This document shows, piece after piece, positions 21,672-30,525 of a stretch of DNA of 40,052 nucleotides (position 1 is its first letter; the number at the start of each line of letters is the position of its first letter). Location of the stretch: positions 1 through 40,052 of the forward strand of contig JAEUMK010000028.1 in assembly GCA_016792565.1 (NCBI GenBank). The letters run 5' to 3'. The position numbers were made by a program, and so were the translations under genes. This DNA comes from Alphaproteobacteria bacterium (GTDB lineage: Bacteria; Pseudomonadota; Alphaproteobacteria; Micropepsales; Micropepsaceae). The notes below the pieces were generated by a model. It saw only the letters and a program-made list of their open reading frames with translations, was not told the DNA's origin and did no database searches.

Positions 21672-23006
21672 ATGAACACACCGACTCCCGTCTGGACGAA
21701 CTGGTCCGGCGCCGTCACCGCGCGGCCCGAGGCGATCTGGCGCCCCCGCGACGAGGCCGAACTGGCCGGACTGATCCGCGCCCATGCGGGCGGGCCGATC
21801 CGCCCGGCCGGCTCGGGGCACTCCTTCACGCCGCTCTGCGCCAGCGACGGCGTCATCGTCAGCCTGGAGCACATGGCCGGCCTGATCTCGGCCTCGCCGG
21901 AAACCGGGGAAGCGGAACTGTGGGCCGGAACCCCGGTCTACATGGTCGGCCCCTTGCTCCATGCGCACGGCCTCGGGCTCGCCAACCAGGGCGACGTCGA
22001 CCGCCAGACCCTGGGCGGGGCGATCGGCACCGGCACCCATGGCACCGGGGTCGATCTCGGCTCGCTCTCGACCATGGTCTGCGGCGTGACGCTGGTGACC
22101 GGGGCGGGCGACATTCTCACAGTCGATGCGAAGAACGATCGTGAACTATTTGAAGCAGCGAGACTTTCGATCGGTTCGCTGGGCGTCGTCACACGCTTCC
22201 GCCTGAAGCTCAGACCGTCCTATGCGCTGAACGAGGCGAGCTGGGCGGCGGACGCCGAGGAGACCCTGAACCGGCTAGAGGAATACGCCGTAAAGCACCG
22301 TCATTTCGAGTTTTTCTGGTTTCCCTATGCCGACCGGGTCGTCGCCAAGTCGCTCGACATCGCCGAGGGTGTCCGGCCCGAGCGGGTGCTCGACATCGCC
22401 GGCATGAAGGCGCGGGGCGAGCGCGTGTCGGCCGAGGAAAAGGCCTTCCAGCACATCGGCCGGATGGTGCGGTACGTGCCGTGGACCAGCGCCTGGTTCC
22501 ACCGCTTCCTCACCCGCCAGATGGCGGCCGGCGAGGCCAAGCCCGGCCGGGTGCGCTGGAGCTGGGAGACCTTTCCCTCGGCCCGCACGACCCGCTTCAA
22601 CGAGATGGAATATGCCGTGCCGCGCGAGTCGGCGGCCGCCGCGACCCGGGCGCTGGTCGCCCGTATCCGGGCCGAGCGCATCCCGACCGCGTTCCCGATC
22701 GAGTTCCGCTTCGTGAAGGCCGACGATATCTGGATCAGCCCGTTCCATGGCCGCGAGAGCGTCACGCTGTCGGTCCACCAGGACCCGAAGATGGACCAGT
22801 GGCGGCTGTTCGGGGCGGCGGAGGAGATCTGCCGCTCGTTCGGCGGCCGGCCGCACTGGGGCAAGCAGCACCGGTTGAAGGCCGCCGACTTCGAAGGGAT
22901 GTACCCCAGATGGGCGGATTTCCAGGCCGCCCGCCGCCGCGCCGACCCCGAGGACAAGTTCCTCTCGCCCTATCTGAAGGAACTGTTCGAAACCGGCATC
23001 GCCTGA
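21672..23006 (+). CDS. FAD-linked aldonolactone oxidase (ALO/gulonolactone oxidase family)
   Basis: A 444-residue flavoprotein. The N-terminal FAD-binding domain (PCMH type) has RPAGSGHSFTPL, with H50 at the position that carries covalent flavin in many relatives, and LGGAIGTGTHGTG. The C-terminal D-arabinono-1,4-lactone oxidase domain ends with HWGKQH and the acidic helix before DKFLSPYL. Family members oxidise L-gulono-, L-galactono- or D-arabinono-lactone, or alditols, releasing H2O2 or reducing cytochrome. There is no signal peptide. The start is 31 bases after the Sel1-repeat gene stop. The product could be an ascorbate analogue, but the substrate is not inferable. Confidence 0.87.
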   Translation: MNTPTPVWTNWSGAVTARPEAIWRPRDEAELAGLIRAHAGGPIRPAGSGHSFTPLCASDGVIVSLEHMAGLISASPETGEAELWAGTPVYMVGPLLHAHGLGLANQGDVDRQTLGGAIGTGTHGTGVDLGSLSTMVCGVTLVTGAGDILTVDAKNDRELFEAARLSIGSLGVVTRFRLKLRPSYALNEASWAADAEETLNRLEEYAVKHRHFEFFWFPYADRVVAKSLDIAEGVRPERVLDIAGMKARGERVSAEEKAFQHIGRMVRYVPWTSAWFHRFLTRQMAAGEAKPGRVRWSWETFPSARTTRFNEMEYAVPRESAAAATRALVARIRAERIPTAFPIEFRFVKADDIWISPFHGRESVTLSVHQDPKMDQWRLFGAAEEICRSFGGRPHWGKQHRLKAADFEGMYPRWADFQAARRRADPEDKFLSPYLKELFETGIA

Positions 23007-23033
23007 GTGTCCGGCTTGCGCTAGGTTAACGCC

Positions 23034-23213
23034 ATGAAAGCGTGGCTTCTCTTCGGCTCGGTTTCCGGCGTGTCGTTCGGCGGCTGGCTGGCGCAGGTCG
23101 CCAAGGGGCTCGACACCGTGGACGGCGTCGTCATCGGGCTCGGCGCCGGGCTGGTCGTCGCCCTGGCGCTCGCCTCGATCCCCTGGAATGCGATGGCCCG
23201 CCGCGAGTGGTAG
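23034..23213 (+). CDS. Small (59-residue) membrane protein
   Basis: ATG 23034 opens a 59-codon frame ending at TAG 23211-23213. The peptide has a hydrophobic N-terminal stretch (AWLLFGSVSGVSFGGWLAQV) and a stronger second one (GVVIGLGAGLVVALALASI) separated by a short charged loop, and ends NAMARREW. It could be a two-helix hairpin in the inner membrane. I see no family. It lies 27 bases after the lactone oxidase stop and may be co-transcribed with it; no strong Shine-Dalgarno site precedes it. Its gene tail ends 4 bases from the convergent biotinyl gene. Confidence 0.6.
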   Translation: MKAWLLFGSVSGVSFGGWLAQVAKGLDTVDGVVIGLGAGLVVALALASIPWNAMARREW

Positions 23214-23217
23214 GGCC

Positions 23218-23439
23218 TCAGCCCTCGATCACCGCGACCGCCTGACCCTCGGCCACCGTGTCGCCCTCGGCGACCAGGATCTCGACGACCGTGCAGTCGA
23301 TCGGGGCGGAGACCGGGATCTCCATCTTCATGCTCTCCAGGATGACGATGGGATCGTCCTCGGCCAGCTTCGAGCCGGCCGCGGCCTCGATCTTCCAGAC
23401 CTTGCCGGTGATCTCGCTGGCGATGGTGGTGCGTTTCAT
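23218..23439 (-). CDS. Free-standing biotinyl (biotin/lipoyl attachment) domain protein
   Basis: The 73-residue protein is a single biotinyl domain with ESMKMEIPV around the acceptor lysine K38. It carries the CO2-loaded biotin between a biotin carboxylase and a carboxyltransferase in acyl-CoA carboxylases, or between decarboxylase parts. GAGGAA lies just upstream of ATG 23439. It is 27 bases downstream of the carboxyltransferase gene, so the two form a unit. No biotin carboxylase is in this operon, so the protein must be loaded by one encoded elsewhere or use another partner. Confidence 0.9.
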   Translation of the reverse strand: MKRTTIASEITGKVWKIEAAAGSKLAEDDPIVILESMKMEIPVSAPIDCTVVEILVAEGDTVAEGQAVAVIEG

Positions 23440-23466
23440 CAGGCGTTCCTCGGATGTGCAGTCTTC

Positions 23467-24990
23467 TTAGAAGGCGGGCGGCCAGTCGGCCAGACGGTGG
23501 TCGCCGATGGCGCCGGTGAGGCGTCGGCTGAAGATGTCGAGATGGCGGGCGAGGTAGTCGCGCGTCTCGCGCGGGTCGATCACCGCGTGCGCCATGAAGG
23601 GCGCGGCAAGGTCGTAGGCCGAGGTGCCCTTGGCGACCTCCTTCGCCAGATCCTCGAAGCGCGCCGGATCGTCCTCGCGCTTCACCGCATAGACGATGTT
23701 CACCGCGACGGCCGGGTCCATGAAGCTGATCTCGGCCCCGGCCCAGGCGGCGGTCGTGTCGGAACGGCCCGCGCCCATATTCAGATAGGCCTGTCCGAAG
23801 CTCTTGCGCAGCACGAGCGCGATCTTGGGAACGCTCGCAAGCTCCAGCGCCGCCATGAAATTCATGATCTTGCCCGGCAGCCGCCGCCGCTCGCTCTCCA
23901 GCCCGACGAGGAAGCCGGGCGTGTCGGCGAGGAAGACGAGGGGCAGGTTGAAGCTGTCGCAGAGCACGATGAAGCTGGCGATCTTGTCGCAGGCATCGGG
24001 GTCGAGCGCGCCGCCCTTGAACATCGGGTTGGTGGCGACGATCCCGACGGCCCGGCCCTTGATGCGGGCGAACGCCGTGACGGCGGCCTTGGCGAAGCGA
24101 TCCTTGATCGCCAGCACCGAGCCGGCGTCGGCGATGGCGGCGATCGCCTTGCGGATGTCGTAGGTCTTGGCCCGCGTCTCGGGAACGAGGTCCAGCAGCG
24201 CCGCCGCGTCGCCGTCGGCGTGGTCCGCCTGCACCGGCGTCGCCGCGTTGGCGTGATCGGGCAGATAGGAGAGGGCGCGCTTGATCCAGGCGATCGCTTC
24301 GGCGTCGGTATCGACCACCGCATCGACGAAGCCGGTCGTCTCGCTGTGCAGCCGCCAGCCGCCGAGGTCCTGCGGGTCGGCCTCCTCGCCGATGGCGACG
24401 GAGGTGGTCATCTGGCTGGAAACCGCCAGCACCGAGCCTTTGCGCATGACGACGAGGTCGGCGTTGATGCAGGCGAAGGCGCCGCCGCCATAGGTGAGGC
24501 CGAGCACGGCGGCCAGCACGGGCGACGAGCGGCGGCGGGTGTAGCGGCCGCCTTCGCCCGCCCGGCCGATCCCGGCCGCGCCCATGATGTCGGGAATGCG
24601 CCCGCCGGCGCACTCGTTGAGATAGACGAGCGGCAGGCCGTTCTTCTCGCAGGCGGCGCGCACGAAGCCCTGCTTCTTGCCGTGCGTCTCGGCGGACGAA
24701 GAGCCGTAGGTCGTGAAGTCGGCGGCGTTCGCGCCGGCCAGCCGCCCGTCGATCCGGCCGAAGCCCGAGACGACGCCGTCGGCCGGGGTGCGCCCGGCCA
24801 TCTCCGGCCGCACCGACTGGGCGAGCAGGCCCGCCTCCTCGAAGCTGCCCGGATCGAACAGCAGCGCCAGGCGCTCGCGGGCGTTGAGGATGCCGGCCTC
24901 GCGCCGCTCGGCCAGGCGCTTGGGCGATCCCATCGCCAACGCGGCCGCGCGCCGCGCCGCCAGTTCCTCCAGCGTCTTCTCGTAGGGCAT
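23467..24990 (-). CDS. Acyl-CoA carboxylase carboxyltransferase (beta) subunit
   Basis: A 507-residue protein with the two-half crotonase-like carboxyltransferase fold of propionyl/methylmalonyl-type beta subunits. The family signatures are ARERLALLFDPGSFEE, HGKKQGFV, LNECAGGRIPD, and LADTPGFLVG in the second half. It transfers carboxyl from biotin to an acyl-CoA such as acetyl-, propionyl- or methylcrotonyl-CoA; the residue deciding this cannot be read with certainty. ATG 24990 is 8 bases from the PLP enzyme stop and the biotinyl gene follows by 27 bases. The operon has no carboxylase subunit, which distinguishes it from pcc and mcc loci. Confidence 0.88.
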   Translation of the reverse strand: MPYEKTLEELAARRAAALAMGSPKRLAERREAGILNARERLALLFDPGSFEEAGLLAQSVRPEMAGRTPADGVVSGFGRIDGRLAGANAADFTTYGSSSAETHGKKQGFVRAACEKNGLPLVYLNECAGGRIPDIMGAAGIGRAGEGGRYTRRRSSPVLAAVLGLTYGGGAFACINADLVVMRKGSVLAVSSQMTTSVAIGEEADPQDLGGWRLHSETTGFVDAVVDTDAEAIAWIKRALSYLPDHANAATPVQADHADGDAAALLDLVPETRAKTYDIRKAIAAIADAGSVLAIKDRFAKAAVTAFARIKGRAVGIVATNPMFKGGALDPDACDKIASFIVLCDSFNLPLVFLADTPGFLVGLESERRRLPGKIMNFMAALELASVPKIALVLRKSFGQAYLNMGAGRSDTTAAWAGAEISFMDPAVAVNIVYAVKREDDPARFEDLAKEVAKGTSAYDLAAPFMAHAVIDPRETRDYLARHLDIFSRRLTGAIGDHRLADWPPAF

Positions 24991-24997
24991 CAAGGGC

Positions 24998-26149
24998 TCA
25001 CAGCTTTGCGTTGAATCGCTCGAATCCGGCGGCGAGGTCGGCGATCAGGTCGTCCGCGTCCTCAAGCCCGGCGTGATAGCGCAGCAGGGGCCCGGCAGGG
25101 CGGTAGCCGCCTTCCGTGCGCTCGATCTTGGTCGGCACGCAAAGGCTTTCATAGCCGCCCCACGACCAGCCCATGCCGAACAGCTCGTAGCCGTCGAGCA
25201 TCGCCGCCACCGCCGCCTTGGGCGCGGGGTTCAGTTCGACGCCGAAGAGGCCCGAGGCGCCCGTGAAGTCGCGCTTCCACAGGCTGTGGCCGGGATCGTC
25301 GTCGAGCGCCGGATAGAGCACGCGCGCGACTTCCGGGCGCGCCTTCAGCCAGCCCGCCATCTTCAGCGCGGTTTCCTGATGCCGGGCCAGCCGGACGTCC
25401 ATGGTGCGCATGCCGCGCTGGGTGAGGTAGGCATCGTCGCCCGAAACGTAGAGGCCCATGGCGCCGTGCAAGGCCAGCAGGCGCTTGGCGTAGGCCTCGT
25501 TCGCGGTGATCGTGCCGATCAGCACGTCGGCATGGCCGACGAAATACTTGGTGGCGGCGGCGATCGAGATGTCGGCGCCCAGCGCCAGCGGCTTGCAGTA
25601 GAGCGGCGTCGCCCAGGTGTTGTCCATCAGCACGGCGAGGCCGCGCGCCCTGGCGGCGGCGGCGAGAGCGGGGACGTCCTGCACCTCGAACGTTCCCGAG
25701 CCGGGCGATTCCAGATAGAGCGCCCGCGTGTTGGGGCGGATCAGCGCCTCCAGCTCGGCGGCGGTCGCGGTCGCCGGGTAGCAGGAGGTCTCGATCCCGA
25801 AGCGGGCGAGCGGACCGCGACAAAATGCCCTCGTCGGACCGTAGACCGTGTCGGTCATCAGCAGATGGTCGCCCGCGTCCAGCACCGCGAGCAGGGCGGC
25901 GGTGCAGGCCGAGAGGCCGGACGGCGTCAGCACGGTGCGCGAGCCGCCCTCCAGCGCGCAGACCAGTTCCTCCAGGCCGCGCGTGGTCGGCGTGCCGCGG
26001 CGGCCATAGCCGTAGCGCAGCGTCGCGCCCTCCAGGTCGGCCATCGTCGGGTGCAGGATGGTCGAGGCGCGATAGACCGGCACGTTCACCGCGCCGATAT
26101 GCTCCCTGGGATGGCGGCCTGCGTGGATGAGGCGGGTCTTGTCCTTCAT
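24998..26149 (-). CDS. Cys/Met-metabolism PLP-dependent enzyme (cystathionine beta-lyase-like)
   Basis: A 383-residue fold-type I PLP enzyme. The cofactor-binding lysine is K201 in SIAAATKYFVGHADVLIG; SGLSACTAALLA and LLMTDTVYGPTR match the family. The closest group appears to be bacterial cystathionine beta-lyase, which makes homocysteine, but methionine gamma-lyase and cystathionine gamma-synthase are close relatives. ATG 26149 is preceded by AGGACCCC; the earlier in-frame codon 26197 adds 16 residues without homology. It heads the operon with the carboxyltransferase (7-base gap) and the biotinyl protein, an unusual partnership. Confidence 0.85.
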   Translation of the reverse strand: MKDKTRLIHAGRHPREHIGAVNVPVYRASTILHPTMADLEGATLRYGYGRRGTPTTRGLEELVCALEGGSRTVLTPSGLSACTAALLAVLDAGDHLLMTDTVYGPTRAFCRGPLARFGIETSCYPATATAAELEALIRPNTRALYLESPGSGTFEVQDVPALAAAARARGLAVLMDNTWATPLYCKPLALGADISIAAATKYFVGHADVLIGTITANEAYAKRLLALHGAMGLYVSGDDAYLTQRGMRTMDVRLARHQETALKMAGWLKARPEVARVLYPALDDDPGHSLWKRDFTGASGLFGVELNPAPKAAVAAMLDGYELFGMGWSWGGYESLCVPTKIERTEGGYRPAGPLLRYHAGLEDADDLIADLAAGFERFNAKL

Positions 26150-26272
26150 GGGGTCCTGTCCGCTGCCTCTTGCGCCGCGCGTCGTTTCGGTGAGCATAAG
26201 GGTGTGCAGCGCGGCATGTCAGGGGGTATTCCTCGCTGACCGGGGCCGGGCAAATCTGGACAGGACGCGGAC

Positions 26273-27301
26273 ATGAAACACGTTCACACGGCATTGACGT
26301 TTGCCGCCGCCGCGGCGGCCCTTCTGGCGGTCCAGCCGGCCGAAGCGGCCAGCAAGACGCTCGCCGAGGTCAAGGCGCGCGGCTATCTGAAGTGCGGCGT
26401 CAGCGACGGCCTCGCCGGGTTCTCCAACCCGGACGGGCAGGGCAACTGGAGCGGCATCGACGTCGATGTCTGTCGCGCCGTCGCCGCGGCCATCTTCGAC
26501 GATCCGAACGCCGTCCGCTACACCTCGACCACGGCCAAGGAGCGCTTCACGGCGCTGACCAAAGGCGAGTTCGACCTGCTGTCGCGCAATACCACCGTGA
26601 CGATGCAGCGCGACGCCGGGCTCGGCATGGAGTTCACCGGCGTCACCTACTATGACGGCCAGGGCTTCATCGTGAAGACCGACAGCGGCGTGACCAGCGT
26701 CGAAGGCCTCGGCGGCGCGACCGTCTGCACCCAGACCGGCACGACGACCGAACTGAACGTCGCCGACTATTTCGGGGCGCGCGGCATGCAGTACCAGATC
26801 CTCGCCTTCGAGAAGGAATCGGAGGCGCTGACTGCCTATGACGGCGGTCGCTGCGACACCTACACGACCGACCAGTCCGGTCTCTTCGCCGCCCGTCTCG
26901 AACTCGCCGACGCCAGCGCCCATCTCATCCTGCCCGAGATCATCTCCAAGGAGCCGCTCGGCCCGGCCGTGCGCCAGGGCGACGACGAGTGGGAGGACCT
27001 CGTGCGCTGGACCTTCTACGCGATGCTCAATGCCGAGGAGCTGGGCGTCAGCTCGCAGAACATCGACGAGCAGCTCCAGAGCCAGAACCCCGAGGTCCGC
27101 CGTCTGCTGGGCGTCGAGGGCGATTTCGGCACCCAGATCGGCCTCACCAACGACTGGGCCGTGCGCGTGATCCGCAAGGTCGGCAATTACGGCGAGATCT
27201 TCGACCGCAATGTCGGGGCCGGCTCGCCGCTGGGCATCCCGCGCGGCAAGAACGCGCTCTGGACCCAGGGCGGTCTGCAATACGCGCCGCCGATCCGCTG
27301 A
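26273..27301 (+). CDS. aapJ: General L-amino acid ABC transporter substrate-binding protein
   Basis: The 342-residue protein has a signal peptide (to about A25-A26) and the AapJ periplasmic binding fold: TLAEVKARGYLKCGVSDGLA, DVDVCRAVAAAIF, LSRNTTVTMQRD and RCDTYTTDQSGL. AapJ of Rhizobium binds a broad range of L-amino acids and hands them to AapQMP. It is the first gene of a complete aapJQMP operon. AGGACGCGGAC before ATG 26273 is a workable ribosome site. The 123-base divergent region shared with the PLP enzyme holds the promoter; I see no clear hexamers. Confidence 0.93.
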   Translation: MKHVHTALTFAAAAAALLAVQPAEAASKTLAEVKARGYLKCGVSDGLAGFSNPDGQGNWSGIDVDVCRAVAAAIFDDPNAVRYTSTTAKERFTALTKGEFDLLSRNTTVTMQRDAGLGMEFTGVTYYDGQGFIVKTDSGVTSVEGLGGATVCTQTGTTTELNVADYFGARGMQYQILAFEKESEALTAYDGGRCDTYTTDQSGLFAARLELADASAHLILPEIISKEPLGPAVRQGDDEWEDLVRWTFYAMLNAEELGVSSQNIDEQLQSQNPEVRRLLGVEGDFGTQIGLTNDWAVRVIRKVGNYGEIFDRNVGAGSPLGIPRGKNALWTQGGLQYAPPIR

Positions 27302-27335
27302 TCCGCGCCGTCTTGGGGATGGGGGATATCCTGAG

Positions 27336-28529
27336 GTGAGCGCGCAGGACGATACGGCGGGCGTTCTGCCGCCGGAGCGCCCGCCGCGTCCCTGGCCGTG
27401 GGAGCATGGCCGCTGGCGCGGCCTGCTGCTCCAGGCCGTGGTGCTGGCGGCCGTCGTCGGCCTGCTCGCCTGGTTCGCGGCCAACGCCTGGAGCGAGCTG
27501 CGCACTTTCGGCTACGGCTTCATGGACAATACCGCGGGGTTCGAGATCAGCTTCAAGCTGACCGACTACACGCGCGAGAGCTCGTACTGGGACGTCCTGA
27601 GGATCGGCCTGCTGAACACGCTGCTGGTAGCGGGGCTCGGCATCGTGCTGGCGACGATCCTCGGCTTCGTCGTCGGCATCGCGCGGCTGTCGCCGAACTG
27701 GATCGTCTCGCGGCTGGCCGCCTCCTATGTCGAGTTCGTCCGCAACGTGCCGCTGCTCTTGTGGATCCTCTTCTTCTACCTCGCCTTGCTGCCGACCCTG
27801 CCGCCGACCAAGCAGGCGATCTCGCTGGGCGACGCCCTCTTCCTGTCGAACCGCGGCCTCTTCGTGCCCAAGCTGCACTGGGGCGACGGCGCCTGGACGA
27901 TCCTCGCAGGCCTCGCCGCCGGCCTTGCCGCCGCGATGCTGCTCACGCGCTGGGCGCGAGCCCGCCAGCAGGCGACCGGCAAGCGTCCGCCCGATCTTCT
28001 GATGGGTGCGGCGGCGGCGGTCGGCCTGCCGGTGCTCGCCTTCGTCGCGGCCGGCATGCCGGTGACGCTGGAGTTCCCCGAACTCAAGGGCTTCAATTTC
28101 CGCGGCGGCCTCGCCATCCAGCCCGAACTGGTCGCGCTGGTGCTGGCGCTGACCATCTACACCGCGACCTACATCGCCGAGATCGTCCGCTCGGGCATCG
28201 AGGGCGTCTCCAAGGGCCAGTCCGAGGCCGCCTCGGCGCTCGGCCTCTCGCGGGGGCAGCGCCTGCGGCTCGTCGTCATTCCGCAGGCGATGCGGATCAT
28301 CATCCCGCCGCTGACCAGCCAGTATCTCAATCTCACCAAGAACTCCTCGCTCGCCACCGCCATCGCCTATCCGGACATCGTCGCCGTCTTCGCCGGGACG
28401 GCGCTGGCGCAGGCCGGGCGCGAGATCGAGATTCTCGGCCTGACGGCGGCGATCTACCTGACCCTCAGCCTGCTGACCTCGCTGGTCATGAATCTCTACA
28501 ACCGCCGAACCCAGATCAGGGAGCGCTGA
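27336..28529 (+). CDS. aapQ: General L-amino acid ABC transporter permease
   Basis: A 397-residue membrane permease of the HisM/AapQ type, longer than simple HisM because of an extended loop between helices. The C-terminal EAA loop is EAASALGLSRGQRLRLVVIP with TKNSSLATAIAYPDI following. GTG 27336 is chosen because it directly follows the aapJ stop region (34 bases); the in-frame codon at 27210 would lie inside aapJ. It pairs with AapM as the two channel subunits. It is one base before the aapM start. Confidence 0.92.
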   Translation: MSAQDDTAGVLPPERPPRPWPWEHGRWRGLLLQAVVLAAVVGLLAWFAANAWSELRTFGYGFMDNTAGFEISFKLTDYTRESSYWDVLRIGLLNTLLVAGLGIVLATILGFVVGIARLSPNWIVSRLAASYVEFVRNVPLLLWILFFYLALLPTLPPTKQAISLGDALFLSNRGLFVPKLHWGDGAWTILAGLAAGLAAAMLLTRWARARQQATGKRPPDLLMGAAAAVGLPVLAFVAAGMPVTLEFPELKGFNFRGGLAIQPELVALVLALTIYTATYIAEIVRSGIEGVSKGQSEAASALGLSRGQRLRLVVIPQAMRIIIPPLTSQYLNLTKNSSLATAIAYPDIVAVFAGTALAQAGREIEILGLTAAIYLTLSLLTSLVMNLYNRRTQIRER

Positions 28530-28530
28530 G

Positions 28531-29652
28531 ATGAGCGACGCCTCCCTGCAGCGCGAGCCTCCCGACCGCCCGTGGTCGGCTCTGGCCGTGGAATGGCTGC
28601 GCGAGCATCTGTTCTCGTCGTGGACGAACATCCTGCTCACGATCCTCTCCATCGCCTTCATCGCCGCCGTCGTGCCGCCGGCTCTGGACTGGGCGGTCTT
28701 CAGCGCGGTGTGGAGCGGCGAGACCCGCGAGGCCTGCCTCGGCGAGGGCAAGGGCGCCTGCTGGCCCTACATCGCCGGCCGCGGCGGGCAGCTCATCTAC
28801 GGCTTCTACGACGCGGTCGAGCGCTGGCGCGTCGACATCGTCTACGTCGTCGGCGCGATCGGCATCGCCTGGCTGATGATCCCGCGCCTGCCGGGCAAGC
28901 TCTGGGTCGGCCTGGCGATGGTCTTCGCCTTCCCGCTGCTCGTCTATGTGCTTCTGTCGGGCGGCCTGTTCGGCCTGCCCATCGTGCCGTCGAGCAAGTG
29001 GGGCGGCCTGTTGCTGACCCTGATCATCTCGCTCACCGGGATCGTCGTCTCGCTGCCGCTCGGCATTCTCCTGGCGCTCGGCCGCCAGTCGGAGCTGCCG
29101 GTGATCCGCTGGCTGTCGATCGGCTTCATCGAGTTCGTGCGCGGCGTGCCGCTGATCATGATCCTCTTCATGGCCTCGAACCTGATGCCGCTGTTCCTGC
29201 CCTCGGGCTGGAACCCGGACAAGCTGCTGCGCGCGCTGGTCGCGATCTCGCTGTTCAGCTCGGCCTATATGGCCGAGATCGTGCGCGGCGGCCTCGCGGC
29301 GATCCCCAAGGGACAGCGCGAGGCGGCGGCGGCGCTGGGCCTCGGCTACTGGCGCACGACGCTGCTGATCACCATGCCGCAGGCCCTGAAGATCTCGCTG
29401 CCTTCGATCGTCTCGTCCTGCATCAGCCTCTTCAAGGACACCTCGCTCATCTCGATCATGGGCTTTTTCGACTTCCTGCAGGTCATCAAGGCCGGCAATT
29501 CGGACCCCGCCTGGTCGACGCCCAACACGGCGTTCACCGGCTATCTCTTCGCGGCGCTCGTCTATTTCGCGTTCTGCTTCGGCATGTCGCGCTACAGCGC
29601 CTATCTGGAACGCACCGTGGGCGGCGGCAAAGTCGGAACCGGCAAGGCATGA
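28531..29652 (+). CDS. aapM: General L-amino acid ABC transporter permease
   Basis: A 373-residue permease homologous to AapM, with a long cytoplasmic N-terminus followed by membrane helices and the coupling motif [20 protein letters not shown] and [15 protein letters not shown]. With AapQ it forms the transmembrane pore. ATG 28531 follows GGGAGCG. The stop overlaps the aapP start (ATGA at 29649-29652), so the ratio of permease to ATPase is translationally coupled. Confidence 0.93.
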   Translation: MSDASLQREPPDRPWSALAVEWLREHLFSSWTNILLTILSIAFIAAVVPPALDWAVFSAVWSGETREACLGEGKGACWPYIAGRGGQLIYGFYDAVERWRVDIVYVVGAIGIAWLMIPRLPGKLWVGLAMVFAFPLLVYVLLSGGLFGLPIVPSSKWGGLLLTLIISLTGIVVSLPLGILLALGRQSELPVIRWLSIGFIEFVRGVPLIMILFMASNLMPLFLPSGWNPDKLLRALVAISLFSSAYMAEIVRGGLAAIPKGQREAAAALGLGYWRTTLLITMPQALKISLPSIVSSCISLFKDTSLISIMGFFDFLQVIKAGNSDPAWSTPNTAFTGYLFAALVYFAFCFGMSRYSAYLERTVGGGKVGTGKA

Positions 29653-30395
29653 GCGACACCTGGGCCATCGAGATGGAGCGCGTGAACAAGTGGTACGGCC
29701 GCTTTCACGTGCTGAAGGACGCCTCGCTGAAAGTGGCGAAGGGCGAGCGCATCGTGATCTGCGGGCCATCGGGCTCCGGCAAGTCGACGCTGATCCGCTG
29801 CATCAACCACCTGGAGGAGCACCAGTCGGGCCGTATCCTGGTCGAGGGGCACGAGCTGACCAGCAATCTGCGCGCCATCGACGAAGTGCGGCGCGAGGTC
29901 GGCATGGTGTTCCAGCAGTTCAACCTCTTCCCGCATCTCACGGTGCTGGAGAACTGCACGCTGGCGCAGATCTGGGTGCGCAAGCGTCCCAAGGCCGAGG
30001 CCGAGAAGACGGCGCTGGAACTTCTGGAACGCGTGCGCATCGTCGAGCAGGCGAAGAAATATCCCGGCCAGCTTTCCGGCGGCCAGCAGCAGCGCGTGGC
30101 GATCGCCCGGGCGCTGGCCATGGATCCCAAGATCATGCTGTTCGACGAGCCGACCTCGGCGCTCGATCCGGAAATGATCGGCGAGGTTCTGGAAGTCATG
30201 GTCGAGCTGGCGGAGGAGGGGATGACGATGCTGGTCGTCACCCACGAGATGGGTTTTGCCCGCAAGGTCGCCGACCGCGTGGTCTTCATGGACTACGGCC
30301 GCATCGTCGAGGAAGCCCCGCCCGCCGAGTTTTTCGAGAACCCGAAGCACGAGCGCACGAAGCAGTTCCTCAGCCAGATTCTCGTGGGGCACTGA
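29649..30395 (+). CDS. aapP: General L-amino acid ABC transporter ATPase
   Basis: A 248-residue ATPase with Walker [10 protein letters not shown] (39-47), Q-loop [10 protein letters not shown], signature [15 protein letters not shown], Walker [15 protein letters not shown] and H-loop VTHEM. This is the polar amino-acid subfamily, consistent with AapP. It powers AapQM. It closes the operon and is followed by a hairpin with an 8-base perfect stem. Confidence 0.95.
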   Translation: MSDTWAIEMERVNKWYGRFHVLKDASLKVAKGERIVICGPSGSGKSTLIRCINHLEEHQSGRILVEGHELTSNLRAIDEVRREVGMVFQQFNLFPHLTVLENCTLAQIWVRKRPKAEAEKTALELLERVRIVEQAKKYPGQLSGGQQQRVAIARALAMDPKIMLFDEPTSALDPEMIGEVLEVMVELAEEGMTMLVVTHEMGFARKVADRVVFMDYGRIVEEAPPAEFFENPKHERTKQFLSQILVGH

Positions 30396-30406
30396 GGCGA
30401 GGCGGT

Positions 30407-30435
30407 CTGTCGCACATGACGCTGCGACAGGTTTA
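30407..30435 (+). terminator. Candidate terminator of aapJQMP
   Basis: CTGTCGCA (30407-30414) and TGCGACAG (30423-30430) are perfect arms around an 8-base loop, followed by GTTTAATT. The stem begins 12 bases after the aapP stop. The T-run is short, so termination may be partial. Confidence 0.55.
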
Positions 30436-30525
30436 ATTCCGCTCCGGGCACCCCATGTCCTCAGACGCCGGGGCCGGAGCGGGCGATCCGAACCGCCCGC
30501 CGCGCCCGGTCCTGAAGGAGAACAT

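Noticed and set aside
27144-29769. Long minus-strand frames opposite aapQ and aapM
   Set aside because: They are hydrophilic Arg/Gln/Asp-rich mirror images of hydrophobic membrane-protein genes, as expected for antisense of GC-rich transmembrane codons.
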